Shown: positions 26,542 to 36,743 of the stretch, piece after piece | How the letters are laid out: each line of letters begins with the position of its first letter | Numbering within the stretch: the first letter of the stretch is position 1 | Assembly (NCBI GenBank): GCA_949297775.1 | Contig: CASFTM010000004.1 | Span: 1 to 64,000, forward strand | DNA from: an uncultured bacterium | GTDB taxonomy: Bacteria > Elusimicrobiota > Elusimicrobia > Elusimicrobiales > Elusimicrobiaceae | Length of the DNA: 64,000 bases | Reading direction: 5' to 3' | Made by a program: the position numbers and the translations under genes | The notes under the pieces: model-generated | Told to the model about the DNA's origin: nothing | Databases searched by the model: none | The model's input: only the letters and a program-made list of their open reading frames with translations

Positions 26542-27030
26542 CTAATATCCGCGCTGCCCGGCTAAAGACTCGTCGTTTTCAATCCAATCCTGAACGTTGA
26601 TTTCGCGGTAGCTGTCGTGCGTATCGCGCACGATGACGTTTTTAATCCCCGCGTTGATAATCATCCGCTTACACATGGAACAGCTGTTGGAGTTTTGGAT
26701 GTAGTCGCCGGTGGAAACTTCCCGCCCGGACAAATACAGCGTAGCCCCCAGCATTTTATCGCGCGGCGCGCTGATAATGGCGTTGGCTTCGGCGTGCACA
26801 CTGCGGCACAGTTCATACCGTTCGCCACGGGGGATGTTTAGCTGCTGGCGGATGCAGTAGCCCAAATCGCTGCAGTTTTTGCGTCCGCGGGGCGCGCCCA
26901 CATAGCCGGTGGAAATAACTTCGTCATTCTTCACAATAACGGCCCCGTAGCGGCGGCGCAGGCAGGTGCCCCGCTGGGAAACGACGTCCGCCAAGTCCAA
27001 ATAATAATTGGTTTTATCGCGTCTAGTCAT
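26542..27030 (-). CDS. Deoxycytidylate (dCMP) deaminase family protein
   Basis: A 162-residue zinc hydrolase of the dCMP-deaminase (ComEB-like) type, converting dCMP to dUMP for thymidylate synthesis. The zinc and catalytic residues are HAEANAI (His and Glu) and SCSMCKRM (the Cys pair). The N-terminal region with GTCLRRRYGAVIVKND and STGYVGAPRG is typical. An ACGGAGGC ribosome site precedes the ATG. It is the last gene of a nucleotide operon after guaB and guaA, 15 bp behind guaA. Confidence 0.92.
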   Translation of the reverse strand: MTRRDKTNYYLDLADVVSQRGTCLRRRYGAVIVKNDEVISTGYVGAPRGRKNCSDLGYCIRQQLNIPRGERYELCRSVHAEANAIISAPRDKMLGATLYLSGREVSTGDYIQNSNSCSMCKRMIINAGIKNVIVRDTHDSYREINVQDWIENDESLAGQRGY

Positions 27031-27045
27031 AATGCCTCCGTGTGT

Positions 27046-28578
27046 TTACTCCCACTCAATGGTGGCCGGGGGTTTGGAAGTAATATCGTAAATCACGCGG
27101 TTTACGCCGTCCACTTCGCCTACGATGCGCGAAGATATCCGCTCCAGCACTTCATATGGGATGCGCGCCCAGTCGCACGTCATAGCGTCGGTACTGGTCA
27201 CGGCGCGTATGCCAATGGTGTGGAAATACGTCCGCTCGTCCCCCATCACGCCCACGCTTTTAATGTTGGGCAAAAACGTAAAGTACTGCCAAATGCTTCC
27301 TTCCAGGTCCGCCTTGGCGATTTCTTCGCGCAGAATGGCGTCCGATTCGCGGATTAAGTGCAGTTTTTCTTCCGTCACTTCGCCCAAACAGCGCACCGCC
27401 AGGCCCGGGCCCGGGAACGGCTGGCGCCAAACGAGTTTTTTGGGAATGCCCAATTCCTCGCCCAGCCGCCGCACTTCATCCTTAAACAGCAGGCGCAGGG
27501 GCTCCAGCAGTTTAAATTTTAAATCCTTGGGCAGTCCGCCTACATTGTGGTGGCTTTTAATCACACTCGCCGGGCCGGAGCCGCTTTCAATTACATCGGG
27601 ATAAATGGTGCCTTGCAGCAGGTAATCCATTTGCCCCAGTTTGCGGGCTTCTTCGTCAAATACGGCGATAAACTCCGCCCCGATGATTTTGCGCTTTTGT
27701 TCGGGGTCCGTGATGCCTTTTAGCTTATTTAAAAACCGTTCCTGCGCATTGACGCGGATGAAATTCATTTGATACGTGTCTTTAAACAGCCGTTCCACTT
27801 CATCCCCTTCGTTTTTGCGCAGCAGTCCGTGGTCCACAAACACGCACGTCAGCCGGGAACCAATGGCCCGGTGCACCAGCACCGCCGCTACGGAAGAATC
27901 CACCCCGCCCGACAGCGCGCACAGCACGCGGCCTTCGCCTACGGTTTCTTTAATCCGGGCGATTTCAGTTTCTTTAAAGTTTTCCATCGTCCAGTCGCCC
28001 CGAACGCCGCAAATGCCGTACAAGAAATTATGCAACAGCTGCTGCCCAAACGGCGTATGCACGACTTCCGGGTGGAACTGCACGCCGTAAATCCGGCGGG
28101 AAGCATCCTCCAGCGCGGCGGCCGGGCACACCTCGGTATGGGCGGTAACCGTAAAGCCTTCCGGAAGTTGGGCAATGTAATCGCGGTGGCTCATCCAGCA
28201 AGTGGTTTGGCGGGCCACGCCGTCAAACAGCGGGCTCTGCCCGTCCAGCGTAAGGGATACTTTTCCGTATTCCTTAAAAGCCGGGCTTTCCACTTTTCCT
28301 CCCAGCAGGTGGGCCGTCAGCTGGGCGCCGTAGCAAATGCCCAATACTGGAATTCCCAAGTTAAAAATTTCTTTATCCAAGGTGGGTGCCCCCGGCGCAT
28401 AAACGCTGGCGGGGCCGCCTGTAAAGATAATCCCCTTAGGGGCCCGTTGTTTGGCCTGCTGCACAATCTGCCCAAACGGGACGACCTCGCAATACACGTG
28501 CTGGTCGCGCACGCGGCGGGCGATAAGCTGGTTGTATTGGCCGCCAAAATCGGCCACTAAAATAAGTTCATGCGCCAT
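27046..28578 (-). CDS. guaA: GMP synthase (glutamine-hydrolysing)
   Basis: A 510-residue enzyme making GMP from XMP, ATP and glutamine. The N-terminal class I glutaminase domain has GICYGAQ (nucleophile Cys) and GVQFHPEV (catalytic His). The ATP-pyrophosphatase domain has the [11 protein letters not shown]-loop, and the C-terminal dimerisation domain ends PPATIEWE, as usual. The gene starts 2 bp after guaB, so the two are tightly coupled. Confidence 0.97.
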   Translation of the reverse strand: MAHELILVADFGGQYNQLIARRVRDQHVYCEVVPFGQIVQQAKQRAPKGIIFTGGPASVYAPGAPTLDKEIFNLGIPVLGICYGAQLTAHLLGGKVESPAFKEYGKVSLTLDGQSPLFDGVARQTTCWMSHRDYIAQLPEGFTVTAHTEVCPAAALEDASRRIYGVQFHPEVVHTPFGQQLLHNFLYGICGVRGDWTMENFKETEIARIKETVGEGRVLCALSGGVDSSVAAVLVHRAIGSRLTCVFVDHGLLRKNEGDEVERLFKDTYQMNFIRVNAQERFLNKLKGITDPEQKRKIIGAEFIAVFDEEARKLGQMDYLLQGTIYPDVIESGSGPASVIKSHHNVGGLPKDLKFKLLEPLRLLFKDEVRRLGEELGIPKKLVWRQPFPGPGLAVRCLGEVTEEKLHLIRESDAILREEIAKADLEGSIWQYFTFLPNIKSVGVMGDERTYFHTIGIRAVTSTDAMTCDWARIPYEVLERISSRIVGEVDGVNRVIYDITSKPPATIEWE

Positions 28579-28580
28579 AG

Positions 28581-30080
<1,500 letters not shown>

Positions 30081-30149
30081 TATTCTCCCCCACCGGACGG
30101 ATAAAACTCGGCGTCTGAAATCTAATATAAAAAAGTTATAATTTAAAAG

Positions 30150-31466
30150 ATGAAATTTTTTCTTTTTTTCTTCATTTTCCTGGTCTTTGGGGCTTTCCGT
30201 ACAGAGGCCCAAGCGGTTTTTCCCACCCGGGTCGGGAAGGTAACCGCCCATACGGTCCGTATGCGCCCGGATACCCTTCAAAAACTTTTTTTATTAAAAC
30301 CGGGTGATATTTTTACACCTAAACGTTACAAAAAAGCACAGGACGATTTGCACGATTTGCGCGTATTTAAAAAGCTGGAATTTGCCGAGCGCACCCAAAA
30401 CGGGCAAACAGACATTGTAATTAACGCACAGGACGGGTATTATATTTTTCCGCTGGCGTTTGCGGCGGGCGGCAAAAAAAGCGCGGCGGCGCTTTCCCTG
30501 GCGGCGGGAAATTTGTTTAAGAAAGGGGAAAGCTCGTTCTTTTTTGTAGGGGGCAGCCGCGACGGCATCAGCACGATGGCAGGCGTAAGCCTGGGGAAGG
30601 ATTTCTTTTCGCTGGGGTACACCAAATTAAATTTTGACCAACGCTTTTACCAAAACGCTTGGAGCAACACTTTTGGCGTGTTTTCCACCACCGATGATGA
30701 GGACGAATACGCATCGCAGTTATTGGATCAGGTGCACACCCGGCAGGAAAAACTGGCTTTTACTTATATGCGCCGTCTCTCGCGCACGGCGCGCGTATTT
30801 ATCCGCCCGGAATACGTGCGTTATTGGTACGCCCAGGACCGTTTTGACGGCGGACTGCACAACCAGCTGACGGTAGGGCTGCGCCTGACGGATGACCGGC
30901 GCAAAGGGGCCAATATGGGGGCTTTATCCGGCTATGGACTGACGGACAAAAAGAAAAGTTTGCAAAACCTGCCCCGGGCCCAACAGGGATATGCCGCCAA
31001 CTTGTTCTATACCGCCGGCGGCAGCTGGACCGGGAGCGATTATGCCCTCTCCAAAATTGGCCTGGAGGGAGCCTGGGTGCTGGAGCTGAAAAACCGCCAT
31101 ATGCTGGTGGCGGAACTACGTGCACAAGACGCTTTTGAAGCCTCCTTCAGCGACCAGGTATTATCTGCTGATTTATTAAGCGGGATGGGCCGTTACGACC
31201 GGCAAATCCGCGGTTCGCGCGGCGCCGGGGCGGCGGTATCGTTTATCTACTATTTGCTGCGCAACAATACGGGCCTTTTATCGGTCGCGCCGTTTTATGA
31301 AATTGCCTACATTCACACCGGAAGCCGCTACCGCCCGCACAGCGGGGCCGGCGCCACGGTAGCTTATAAACTGTGGCGTTTTCCGTTTCCATTTGGGGTA
31401 AACTACACCCACAATTTGCAGGACGGAAGCAACCAGGTGGGGTTCGTGTTTGGCGGGAAATTTTAA
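30150..31466 (+). CDS. Short Omp85-like outer-membrane protein with one POTRA domain
   Basis: A 438-residue protein. After a signal peptide (about 21 residues) comes one POTRA-like domain (about 25-100: LFLLKPGDIFTPKRYKKAQDDL, then LRVFKKLEF). A beta-barrel region fills the rest, ending in the aromatic NQVGFVFGGKF typical of outer-membrane strands. BamA has five POTRA domains and TamA three, so this is a reduced member. It may be an accessory insertase or secretion pore, but the function is not known. It is convergent with the next gene with no spacer between the stop codons. Confidence 0.7.
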   Translation: MKFFLFFFIFLVFGAFRTEAQAVFPTRVGKVTAHTVRMRPDTLQKLFLLKPGDIFTPKRYKKAQDDLHDLRVFKKLEFAERTQNGQTDIVINAQDGYYIFPLAFAAGGKKSAAALSLAAGNLFKKGESSFFFVGGSRDGISTMAGVSLGKDFFSLGYTKLNFDQRFYQNAWSNTFGVFSTTDDEDEYASQLLDQVHTRQEKLAFTYMRRLSRTARVFIRPEYVRYWYAQDRFDGGLHNQLTVGLRLTDDRRKGANMGALSGYGLTDKKKSLQNLPRAQQGYAANLFYTAGGSWTGSDYALSKIGLEGAWVLELKNRHMLVAELRAQDAFEASFSDQVLSADLLSGMGRYDRQIRGSRGAGAAVSFIYYLLRNNTGLLSVAPFYEIAYIHTGSRYRPHSGAGATVAYKLWRFPFPFGVNYTHNLQDGSNQVGFVFGGKF

Positions 31467-32687
31467 TCAGTACGCCGCCGGAAGCGGGTCATACGCGCGT
31501 CCATTCTGGAAAATTCTTTTTCCTTCACGCCGGGCCGGACGGACCAGGCGTTCTTCCGTTTCGTTCCACCGGCGGAAAGGATAGGCATACAGCAAGGTAT
31601 CATCCATGCGGAACCAAGAGAGCCATTTTTCCAAGGGAACCGGTTCAGCGGACAGGAAAGGGTCCAACACTACCGGGGTGTATTGCCCGTTGCGGCCAAT
31701 CACCACCAACACTGCTTCGTGGTAATACCACGCCGGATATTCCGTACCGTCCGGTGCGTGGAACGCAGCCGCTTGAGCCGGCTGTAAAAATTCTCCATAT
31801 CGTGGATGTACCTGCAACTGATACAGGCGCACATGCCGGCGGCCGACAGGGGCCACAGTACCCAGCTGACGGCAAATGCGGGCACAGCTTAAATATGAGC
31901 AGGCGGCACATTCTTTTGCCGCCGGTCGGTACAAGTATTGGGTTCCCCGCTGCAAAGCATAAGCCGAAGCTTGGTGCATAATAGCCAAATCAATGCCGTC
32001 CACCTCGTAAAGCAGAACTTTTTGGCGGCTTTCCTGGGTGGTTTGCCGTTGGACTTGGCCCAACCACGCCAAATCCTGCTTTGTAACGGCACTTTTCCAG
32101 CGGGCAGGCTCCAAGGCATATCCGGCGCGTTCCGGACTTTCGGCACTGTTGACCAACGCACGCAAGAAACGTAATTCCACTGCATCGTTGCGCGGATCTT
32201 TCACCTCATAGGAAAGAAGATGGGCTTGTTCAAAAAAGCGTTTCAGCCAAGTTTTAATTTCGGGCTTGTTATGTTGGTAAAAAGTCTCCACCCCGCGCAA
32301 ATCAAACCGTTCGTCCAATCGTTCCAACGCGTCCAACGCTCCCAGGTAATTAACCGTCAGCCTCGAAGGAATTTCCCCTCCGTACGCAGCAGAAGAAATA
32401 TACATTTGGTACAAATAAAACGCCACGGTACGCTGCTTGTTGGCATCCGAAAAAGACTTATACAGCCGGGTCCAAAACCCGTCGTGCCAGGCAGACTCTT
32501 GGGAAGGGAAATACAGCCGCATCCAATTCAACCGGTTCATACCGGGGTTTTGGCGCACCGTATTTTTTTGCTGCAAGGTCTGCGTCAAGCGGGATAAAAA
32601 GGGCGAGCTCCCCCCTTGCGCCGCCACGGGACAAACGCACGCCAAACAAATACACAACACAACTCCGAAACGCATTCTACCCTTCAT
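31467..32687 (-). CDS. Exported protein with a protein-glutaminase-like Cys-His-Asp signature
   Basis: A 406-residue protein with a signal peptide (cleavage near VAAQ, residue 24). The first 240 residues are helical and unrecognised. The C-terminal part has CARICRQLG (Cys268), AWYYHEAVLVV (His323) and VVLDPFLSAEPVPLEKW (Asp342). That order and spacing resemble the papain-like protein-glutamine glutaminase domain, which removes the amide from protein glutamine side chains. This is recognition by eye, so the enzyme role is inference. A second in-frame ATG at 32675 is an alternative start. The stop codon abuts that of the convergent Omp85-like gene. Confidence 0.6.
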   Translation of the reverse strand: MKGRMRFGVVLCICLACVCPVAAQGGSSPFLSRLTQTLQQKNTVRQNPGMNRLNWMRLYFPSQESAWHDGFWTRLYKSFSDANKQRTVAFYLYQMYISSAAYGGEIPSRLTVNYLGALDALERLDERFDLRGVETFYQHNKPEIKTWLKRFFEQAHLLSYEVKDPRNDAVELRFLRALVNSAESPERAGYALEPARWKSAVTKQDLAWLGQVQRQTTQESRQKVLLYEVDGIDLAIMHQASAYALQRGTQYLYRPAAKECAACSYLSCARICRQLGTVAPVGRRHVRLYQLQVHPRYGEFLQPAQAAAFHAPDGTEYPAWYYHEAVLVVIGRNGQYTPVVLDPFLSAEPVPLEKWLSWFRMDDTLLYAYPFRRWNETEERLVRPARREGKRIFQNGRAYDPLPAAY

Positions 32688-32715
32688 ATTTAAAGTATAG
32701 GACAGTTATCCGCAA

Positions 32716-32765
32716 AAAAAAAGGGCCAAAAGACCCTGCTTAACAGGGACAAAAGACCTAGAGAA
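32716..32765. promoter_or_regulatory. Repeated GGTC/GACC-rich motif between divergent genes
   Basis: AGGGCCAAAAGACCC, then AGGGACAAAAGACCTA, lie in the divergent region of the glutaminase-like gene and hppA. Related words occur upstream of two of the receiver-type genes at 61028 and 63547. A regulatory role is a guess. Confidence 0.35.
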
Positions 32766-32839
32766 CAGGGCGTAAAACTGCCGCGGATTTTATTATAATA
32801 TAGGGGACGTTTGACCATTGTCATAAAGGAGATTGCCAC

Positions 32840-35203
32840 ATGTGGTATGGAATTGCCTCCCTAAGACCATTTGAACAATACGCGTTGTTTGGCGTGTTGT
32901 TTATAGCGGTGTTAGGGCTTTTGTATGCGCTGTTCCTGCGCAAGCAGGTCATCAGCGAAGACGCCGGCACCCCCGAAATGCAAAAAGTATGGGGCGCCAT
33001 CCGGGAAGGCGCAAACGCCTATCTCAAAAGACAGTTAAAAACCATCCTGCCGTTAATTGGGTTACTAACGGTTTGTTTGTTTTTATCGGTATACATTGTT
33101 CCGGTGTCGCAGGACTCTATGGAACGTTTTGCCGGACTGAGCCCTGAAAAAGTAAAACTCATCGCGGCCTTTGGGCGCGCGGGTGCGTTTATTTTGGGGG
33201 CGGTATTCTCGCTCTTGGTGGGGCAGCTGGGTATGCGCATTGCGGTGGACGCCAACGTGCGCGTGGCGGCGGCTTCCAAACGCAGCTTCGGTGATGCGCT
33301 CCGGATTGCCTACCGCGCCGGCACTGTAACCGGGATGCTGACTGACGGCTTGGGCCTGTTGGGCGGAACGGTTATTTTTATTATTTTCGGTATTGCCGCG
33401 CCGGATGCTTTGTTAGGGTTTGGTTTTGGCGGCACGCTCTTGGCGCTGTTTATGCGCGTGGGCGGCGGCATTTACACCAAAGCCGCTGACGTTGGGGCGG
33501 ACCTTGTGGGCAAGGTGGAAGCCGGCATCCCGGAAGACGACCCGCGCAACCCCGCCGTAGTGGCCGATTTGGTGGGCGACAACGTAGGCGACTGCGCCGG
33601 GATGGCGGCGGATATTTTTGAATCCTACGAAGTTACCATTGTATCCGGATTGATTTTAGGTATCAGCCTGTGGCGCATTACCGGGCATCACGAATGGATT
33701 GTCTACCCGCTGTTGGTGCGCGGTATCGGCGTGTTGTGCTCTATCATCGGCACGTACGCCGTGAAAGATTCCAAACGCACCGCCGGCAATGCGATGAAAG
33801 CCATTTTTAAAGGCTACAGCATTTCCGCGGCGATATCCGTCATCATCTTTGGCGTATTGGCCTATTATTATATGTCCACCGTACCCGGCGGCTGGTGGAG
33901 GCCGTTTGCCGCCACCACCATCGGTATTCTGCTGGCGATTATCATTGACCGCCTGACCGAATACTTTACCGGCACGGAAAACAAACCCGTGCAGGAAATT
34001 AAAAAATCCACGGCTACCGGCTCGGCTACGACCATTTTGTCCGGTATTGCGGTAGGCTTTGAATCGGCGGTGTGGACAACGCTTGTGATTGCGGCGTCCA
34101 TTTTCTGCTCGGTCGTTATTTTCGGTACGATTGACGGGCTGACCCCGGCGGAGAAGTTTAACTTTATTCTCTACGGTGTGGCGATGACCGGTATCGGTAT
34201 GCTGACGCTGACCGGCAACAACGTGGCGATGGACTCCTTCGGCCCGATTGCCGATAACGCCAACGGCATTGGCGAAATGTCCTGGCACGGACAAAACGAT
34301 GAAGAAACCAAAAAAGCCCGCCAGATTATGGCAGACTTAGACGGCGTAGGCAACACGACTAAAGCCATTACCAAAGGGGTGGCGATTGGCTCCGCCGTGA
34401 TTGCGGCGGTATCGCTGTTTGCGTCCTATATGGTGGACGTGAGCAATGTGCAGCGGCTGTTAAACGACGCGTGGGCCGCCGCCGGCGAAGGCAAAGTGTT
34501 GACGCTTTTGTCGCAGGTGGGGATTGTCGTGTCCAACCCGGTGGTGTTTGTGGGAATGCTCATCGGCGGCGCGCTGCCGTGGCTGTTCTCGTCGTTTGCG
34601 ATTAACGCCGTAAGCCGCGCGGCTGCGCTTATCGTACAGGAAGTGCGCCGGCAGTTTAAAGGCGGCGTGCTGGAAGGCAAAGCCCAGCCCGATTATACCC
34701 GCGCGGTTAATATTTCCACCATCGCCGCGCAGAAAGAGCTGGTCATTTTAGCCCTGCTGGGGATTGTGTCCCCGGTAGTGGTGGGCCTTGCGTTTGGCGT
34801 AGAAGCCTTAGGCGGCTTCCTGGCGGGGATTATCGTATCCGGGCAGCTTCTGGCGGTGTTTATGTCCAACGCCGGCGGCGCGTGGGATAACGCCAAAAAA
34901 GTGGTGGAAGACGAACCTTCCGATATTGCCGCCAATACCGGCAAAGGTTCTGAACGCCACAAAGCCAGCGTAGTGGGCGACACCGTAGGAGACCCGTTAA
35001 AAGATACGGCCGGCCCGGCGGTCAACCCGCTGATTAAAGTAGTCAATATGGTAGCCGTCATCGTGGCGCCCATCATCGTGAACTACCATAACGACTTTAC
35101 CCCGCTGGGCAAAATCGGCTGGGTGATTGTCATCTTCCTGCTGGCGGTGCTGAGCTGGGCCATTTTGTCCAGCAAAAAGCCGGCCCAAGAGCTGGATAAA
35201 TAA
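32840..35203 (+). CDS. hppA: Membrane-bound ion-translocating pyrophosphatase
   Basis: A 787-residue pump with about sixteen membrane helices that couples PPi hydrolysis to H+ or Na+ export. The catalytic loops are present: DVGADLVGKVEAGIPEDDPRNP, DNVGDCAGMAADIFESY, DNANGIGEM and the C-terminal GDTVGDPLKDTAGPA. The potassium-site motif reads GNTTKAITKG. A Lys at this position is the usual mark of the K+-independent, H+-pumping class; its ion should be tested. An AAAGGAG ribosome site and an upstream TATAAT (32794) are seen. The gene is transcribed alone and closed by a strong terminator. Confidence 0.95.
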   Translation: MWYGIASLRPFEQYALFGVLFIAVLGLLYALFLRKQVISEDAGTPEMQKVWGAIREGANAYLKRQLKTILPLIGLLTVCLFLSVYIVPVSQDSMERFAGLSPEKVKLIAAFGRAGAFILGAVFSLLVGQLGMRIAVDANVRVAAASKRSFGDALRIAYRAGTVTGMLTDGLGLLGGTVIFIIFGIAAPDALLGFGFGGTLLALFMRVGGGIYTKAADVGADLVGKVEAGIPEDDPRNPAVVADLVGDNVGDCAGMAADIFESYEVTIVSGLILGISLWRITGHHEWIVYPLLVRGIGVLCSIIGTYAVKDSKRTAGNAMKAIFKGYSISAAISVIIFGVLAYYYMSTVPGGWWRPFAATTIGILLAIIIDRLTEYFTGTENKPVQEIKKSTATGSATTILSGIAVGFESAVWTTLVIAASIFCSVVIFGTIDGLTPAEKFNFILYGVAMTGIGMLTLTGNNVAMDSFGPIADNANGIGEMSWHGQNDEETKKARQIMADLDGVGNTTKAITKGVAIGSAVIAAVSLFASYMVDVSNVQRLLNDAWAAAGEGKVLTLLSQVGIVVSNPVVFVGMLIGGALPWLFSSFAINAVSRAAALIVQEVRRQFKGGVLEGKAQPDYTRAVNISTIAAQKELVILALLGIVSPVVVGLAFGVEALGGFLAGIIVSGQLLAVFMSNAGGAWDNAKKVVEDEPSDIAANTGKGSERHKASVVGDTVGDPLKDTAGPAVNPLIKVVNMVAVIVAPIIVNYHNDFTPLGKIGWVIVIFLLAVLSWAILSSKKPAQELDK

Positions 35204-35218
35204 AGTTGTTTTTACAAC

Positions 35219-35258
35219 AAAAAAGCCCCCCCGCTTCCAACGAAGCGGGGGGGCTTTG
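35219..35258. terminator. Bidirectional terminator between hppA and pilin gene 1
   Basis: A 16-bp stem AAAGCCCCCCCGCTT / AAGCGGGGGGGCTTT with flanking A- and T-rich ends. Confidence 0.9.
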
Positions 35259-35274
35259 TAAGAGAATATTGGCT

Positions 35275-35802
35275 TTATTGCAGCACGCCGTCTGTAGAAT
35301 TAGTGATGGAACGGCAGATTGCCGGGACACTGGGATTGCCCATATTCAACTGGCATTTCCAAGTGGGGGTTCCCTCGGAAGGCACCGTCATCAAAATACC
35401 ATATGTATACTCCCCGCTGGTAATAGCCGTACCATTTTTGGCACGCGCGGCAAAGGCCTTGAATGTATCGGTGTAGAGATCGTGAATTGAAAGCGTAATC
35501 ACCCAATCCTGCGTGACGAATTGCTTGGGGTTATCGGATTTGATATTTGGCATATCTATATCCAACAACGTCAAATCCGTAGCGTAGCCGGCATTAGCCA
35601 ATTTATAGGCTTTTTGGGCCGTCAATAAATTACGCAGCTGCGTAACCGCATCGGACACACGGGATTTTTCCACCGCTTTGGTATATTCGGGCAGCGCAAT
35701 CGCCGCCAATATACCAATGATTAAAACCACAACTAGAAGTTCTATAAGCGTGAATCCGGCGTTTTTCTCTCGCCGGGTAGGTTTTTGATTCATTTTGTTC
35801 AT
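35275..35802 (-). CDS. Type IV pilin-like protein 1
   Basis: A 175-residue prepilin. The class III signal is KNAG-FTLIELLVVVLIIGILAAIALPEY: a short positive leader, the G/F cleavage site for PilD, Glu5 and a hydrophobic helix. The C-terminal part is a small globular domain with two cysteines (CQLN and ICRS), probably a disulphide loop. I choose the ATG at 35802 (MNKMNQKPTRRE). The ORF can be read two codons further to a TTG, but that is unlikely. No Shine-Dalgarno is seen; the leader is the same AT-rich tract as at the second pilin gene. No pilus assembly genes are in the window. Confidence 0.9.
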   Translation of the reverse strand: MNKMNQKPTRREKNAGFTLIELLVVVLIIGILAAIALPEYTKAVEKSRVSDAVTQLRNLLTAQKAYKLANAGYATDLTLLDIDMPNIKSDNPKQFVTQDWVITLSIHDLYTDTFKAFAARAKNGTAITSGEYTYGILMTVPSEGTPTWKCQLNMGNPSVPAICRSITNSTDGVLQ

Positions 35803-35832
35803 ACGCAAAATTTATCAAAAAAAAAACAAGTC
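35800..35832 (-). promoter_or_regulatory. Conserved AT-rich leader of pilin gene 1
   Basis: On the minus strand an oligo-T run, then GATAAATTTTGCGT, leads into the ATG with no ribosome site. The same leader occurs at 43928-43960. Confidence 0.6.
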
Positions 35833-35863
35833 AACCCCCTTGCCGGGGGCAGGCACTCTATAC

Positions 35864-35924
35864 CCGCTAACGCGACTAGTTTAAGCCACACTGTTCCGAT
35901 ATACCGCACCCTCACGCAACAGCC
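35864..35924 (+). repeat. 61-bp direct repeat, copy A
   Basis: CCGCTAACGCGACTAGTTTA, then CACACTGTTCCGATAT and ending ACGCAACAGCC. It matches copy B at 36047-36107 with about nine differences. Confidence 0.75.
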
Positions 35925-36046
35925 TTCCAGACCGCGGAGCTCTGCCTCGGACAGGGTCTCACTCAATACGGCACTCACACAATAAGGGAACAAAAAACAG
36001 TGTACATTCCCGTCAAGGTCCGCGGCTGGCCTCCCCACTCCTTTCC

Positions 36047-36107
36047 CCGTTAACACGACTAGTTTAGGCACACTGTTCCGATATTGCCGCGCCCTGACGC
36101 AACAGCC
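36047..36107 (+). repeat. 61-bp direct repeat, copy B
   Basis: Second copy, 183 bp from copy A in the same orientation. It shares CGACTAGTTTA, CACACTGTTCCGATAT and ACGCAACAGCC. Confidence 0.75.
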
Positions 36108-36232
36108 ACGAACCGGGGACGGGTATAAAATCCCCGCCACTTTGGCTGTGATACGCCCACACCCTTTCCGCCAAGTAGCACGAGAACGGGAGCACTTTTC
36201 CCAAAGGGATTTTTCCTAATGCGTCTTGTACC

Positions 36233-36271
36233 CAAACAAAAAGCCGCCCGGTAATTCCGGGCGGCTTAAAA
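36233..36271 (-). terminator. Terminator after the DUF4156-like lipoprotein gene
   Basis: The stem AAGCCGCCCG / CGGGCGGCTT is followed by T5 on the minus strand, 15 bp after the stop codon. Confidence 0.85.
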
Positions 36272-36285
36272 GGCAATCATTCCCG

Positions 36286-36684
36286 TTAATTCGGGCATTG
36301 GTACACCAAGGCTCCGTATTCCACATTATTAATGTAAAACGTTTGGGAATAATCGGTATCCAAGGTAGGGTTCTGCCAGCTTTGGGTACGCACCCACACG
36401 GTATTGCCGCCCATTTGCTGGGCACTGGACACCAACCCCTGGCGGATGGTTTCAGTTAAATCCAAAATAGACTGCGGCAACCCCGAAACATCCGGGTTAG
36501 TATCTCCAAGCACCGCCCCTTTAAATTGGCATTCCGCCGCCGGCGGCTGGGCTAGCAGTTTCACGTCGTTTACCTGCAAGCCTTCTGCCGGCACAACGGG
36601 AGCCTGCGTTTCCTGCAACAACGCACACCCTCCCAGCAACAGCAAAGCGCACAGGCCACAGCTTAATTTAAGTGTCAGTTTCAT
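36286..36684 (-). CDS. Small lipoprotein, DUF4156-like
   Basis: A 132-residue lipoprotein: a lipobox LLGGC places the acylated Cys at residue 20. The mature part has VKLLAQPPAAECQFKGAVLGD and later AQQMGGNTVWVRTQSW, which resembles the DUF4156 family, in which the Cys and the GGN/D-x-V stretch recur. It ends with a second Cys (YQCPN) that may pair with CQFKG. Function unknown; location is probably the outer membrane or periplasm. It is monocistronic and divergent from the next gene. Confidence 0.75.
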   Translation of the reverse strand: MKLTLKLSCGLCALLLLGGCALLQETQAPVVPAEGLQVNDVKLLAQPPAAECQFKGAVLGDTNPDVSGLPQSILDLTETIRQGLVSSAQQMGGNTVWVRTQSWQNPTLDTDYSQTFYINNVEYGALVYQCPN

Positions 36685-36743
36685 CGTTAACCCCCTGTAA
36701 ATGAATAAATTATAGCAAACTCTTTTTTTGTTTTTGCTATGAT

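Larger units (their letters stand above)
35803..36232. other. Noncoding stretch upstream of pilin gene 1
   Basis: About 430 bp without a supportable gene. It holds the AT leader, a small CCCCC/GGGGG hairpin (35835-35849) and two 61-bp direct repeats. The short reading frames across it overlap each other on both strands and look accidental. Confidence 0.6.

Noticed and set aside
27769-28560. A 263-codon frame (+) opposite guaA
   Set aside because: A shadow of the conserved guaA coding sequence.
30137-30142. TATAAT as a -10 box for the Omp85-like gene
   Set aside because: It lies only 8 bp before the ATG, with no fitting -35 box, so it is probably just AT-rich leader sequence.
36064-36425. 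Short overlapping frames (60-77 codons) near the 61-bp repeats and inside the lipoprotein gene
   Set aside because: No start signals, no conserved features, and overlap with a supported gene or with repeats.
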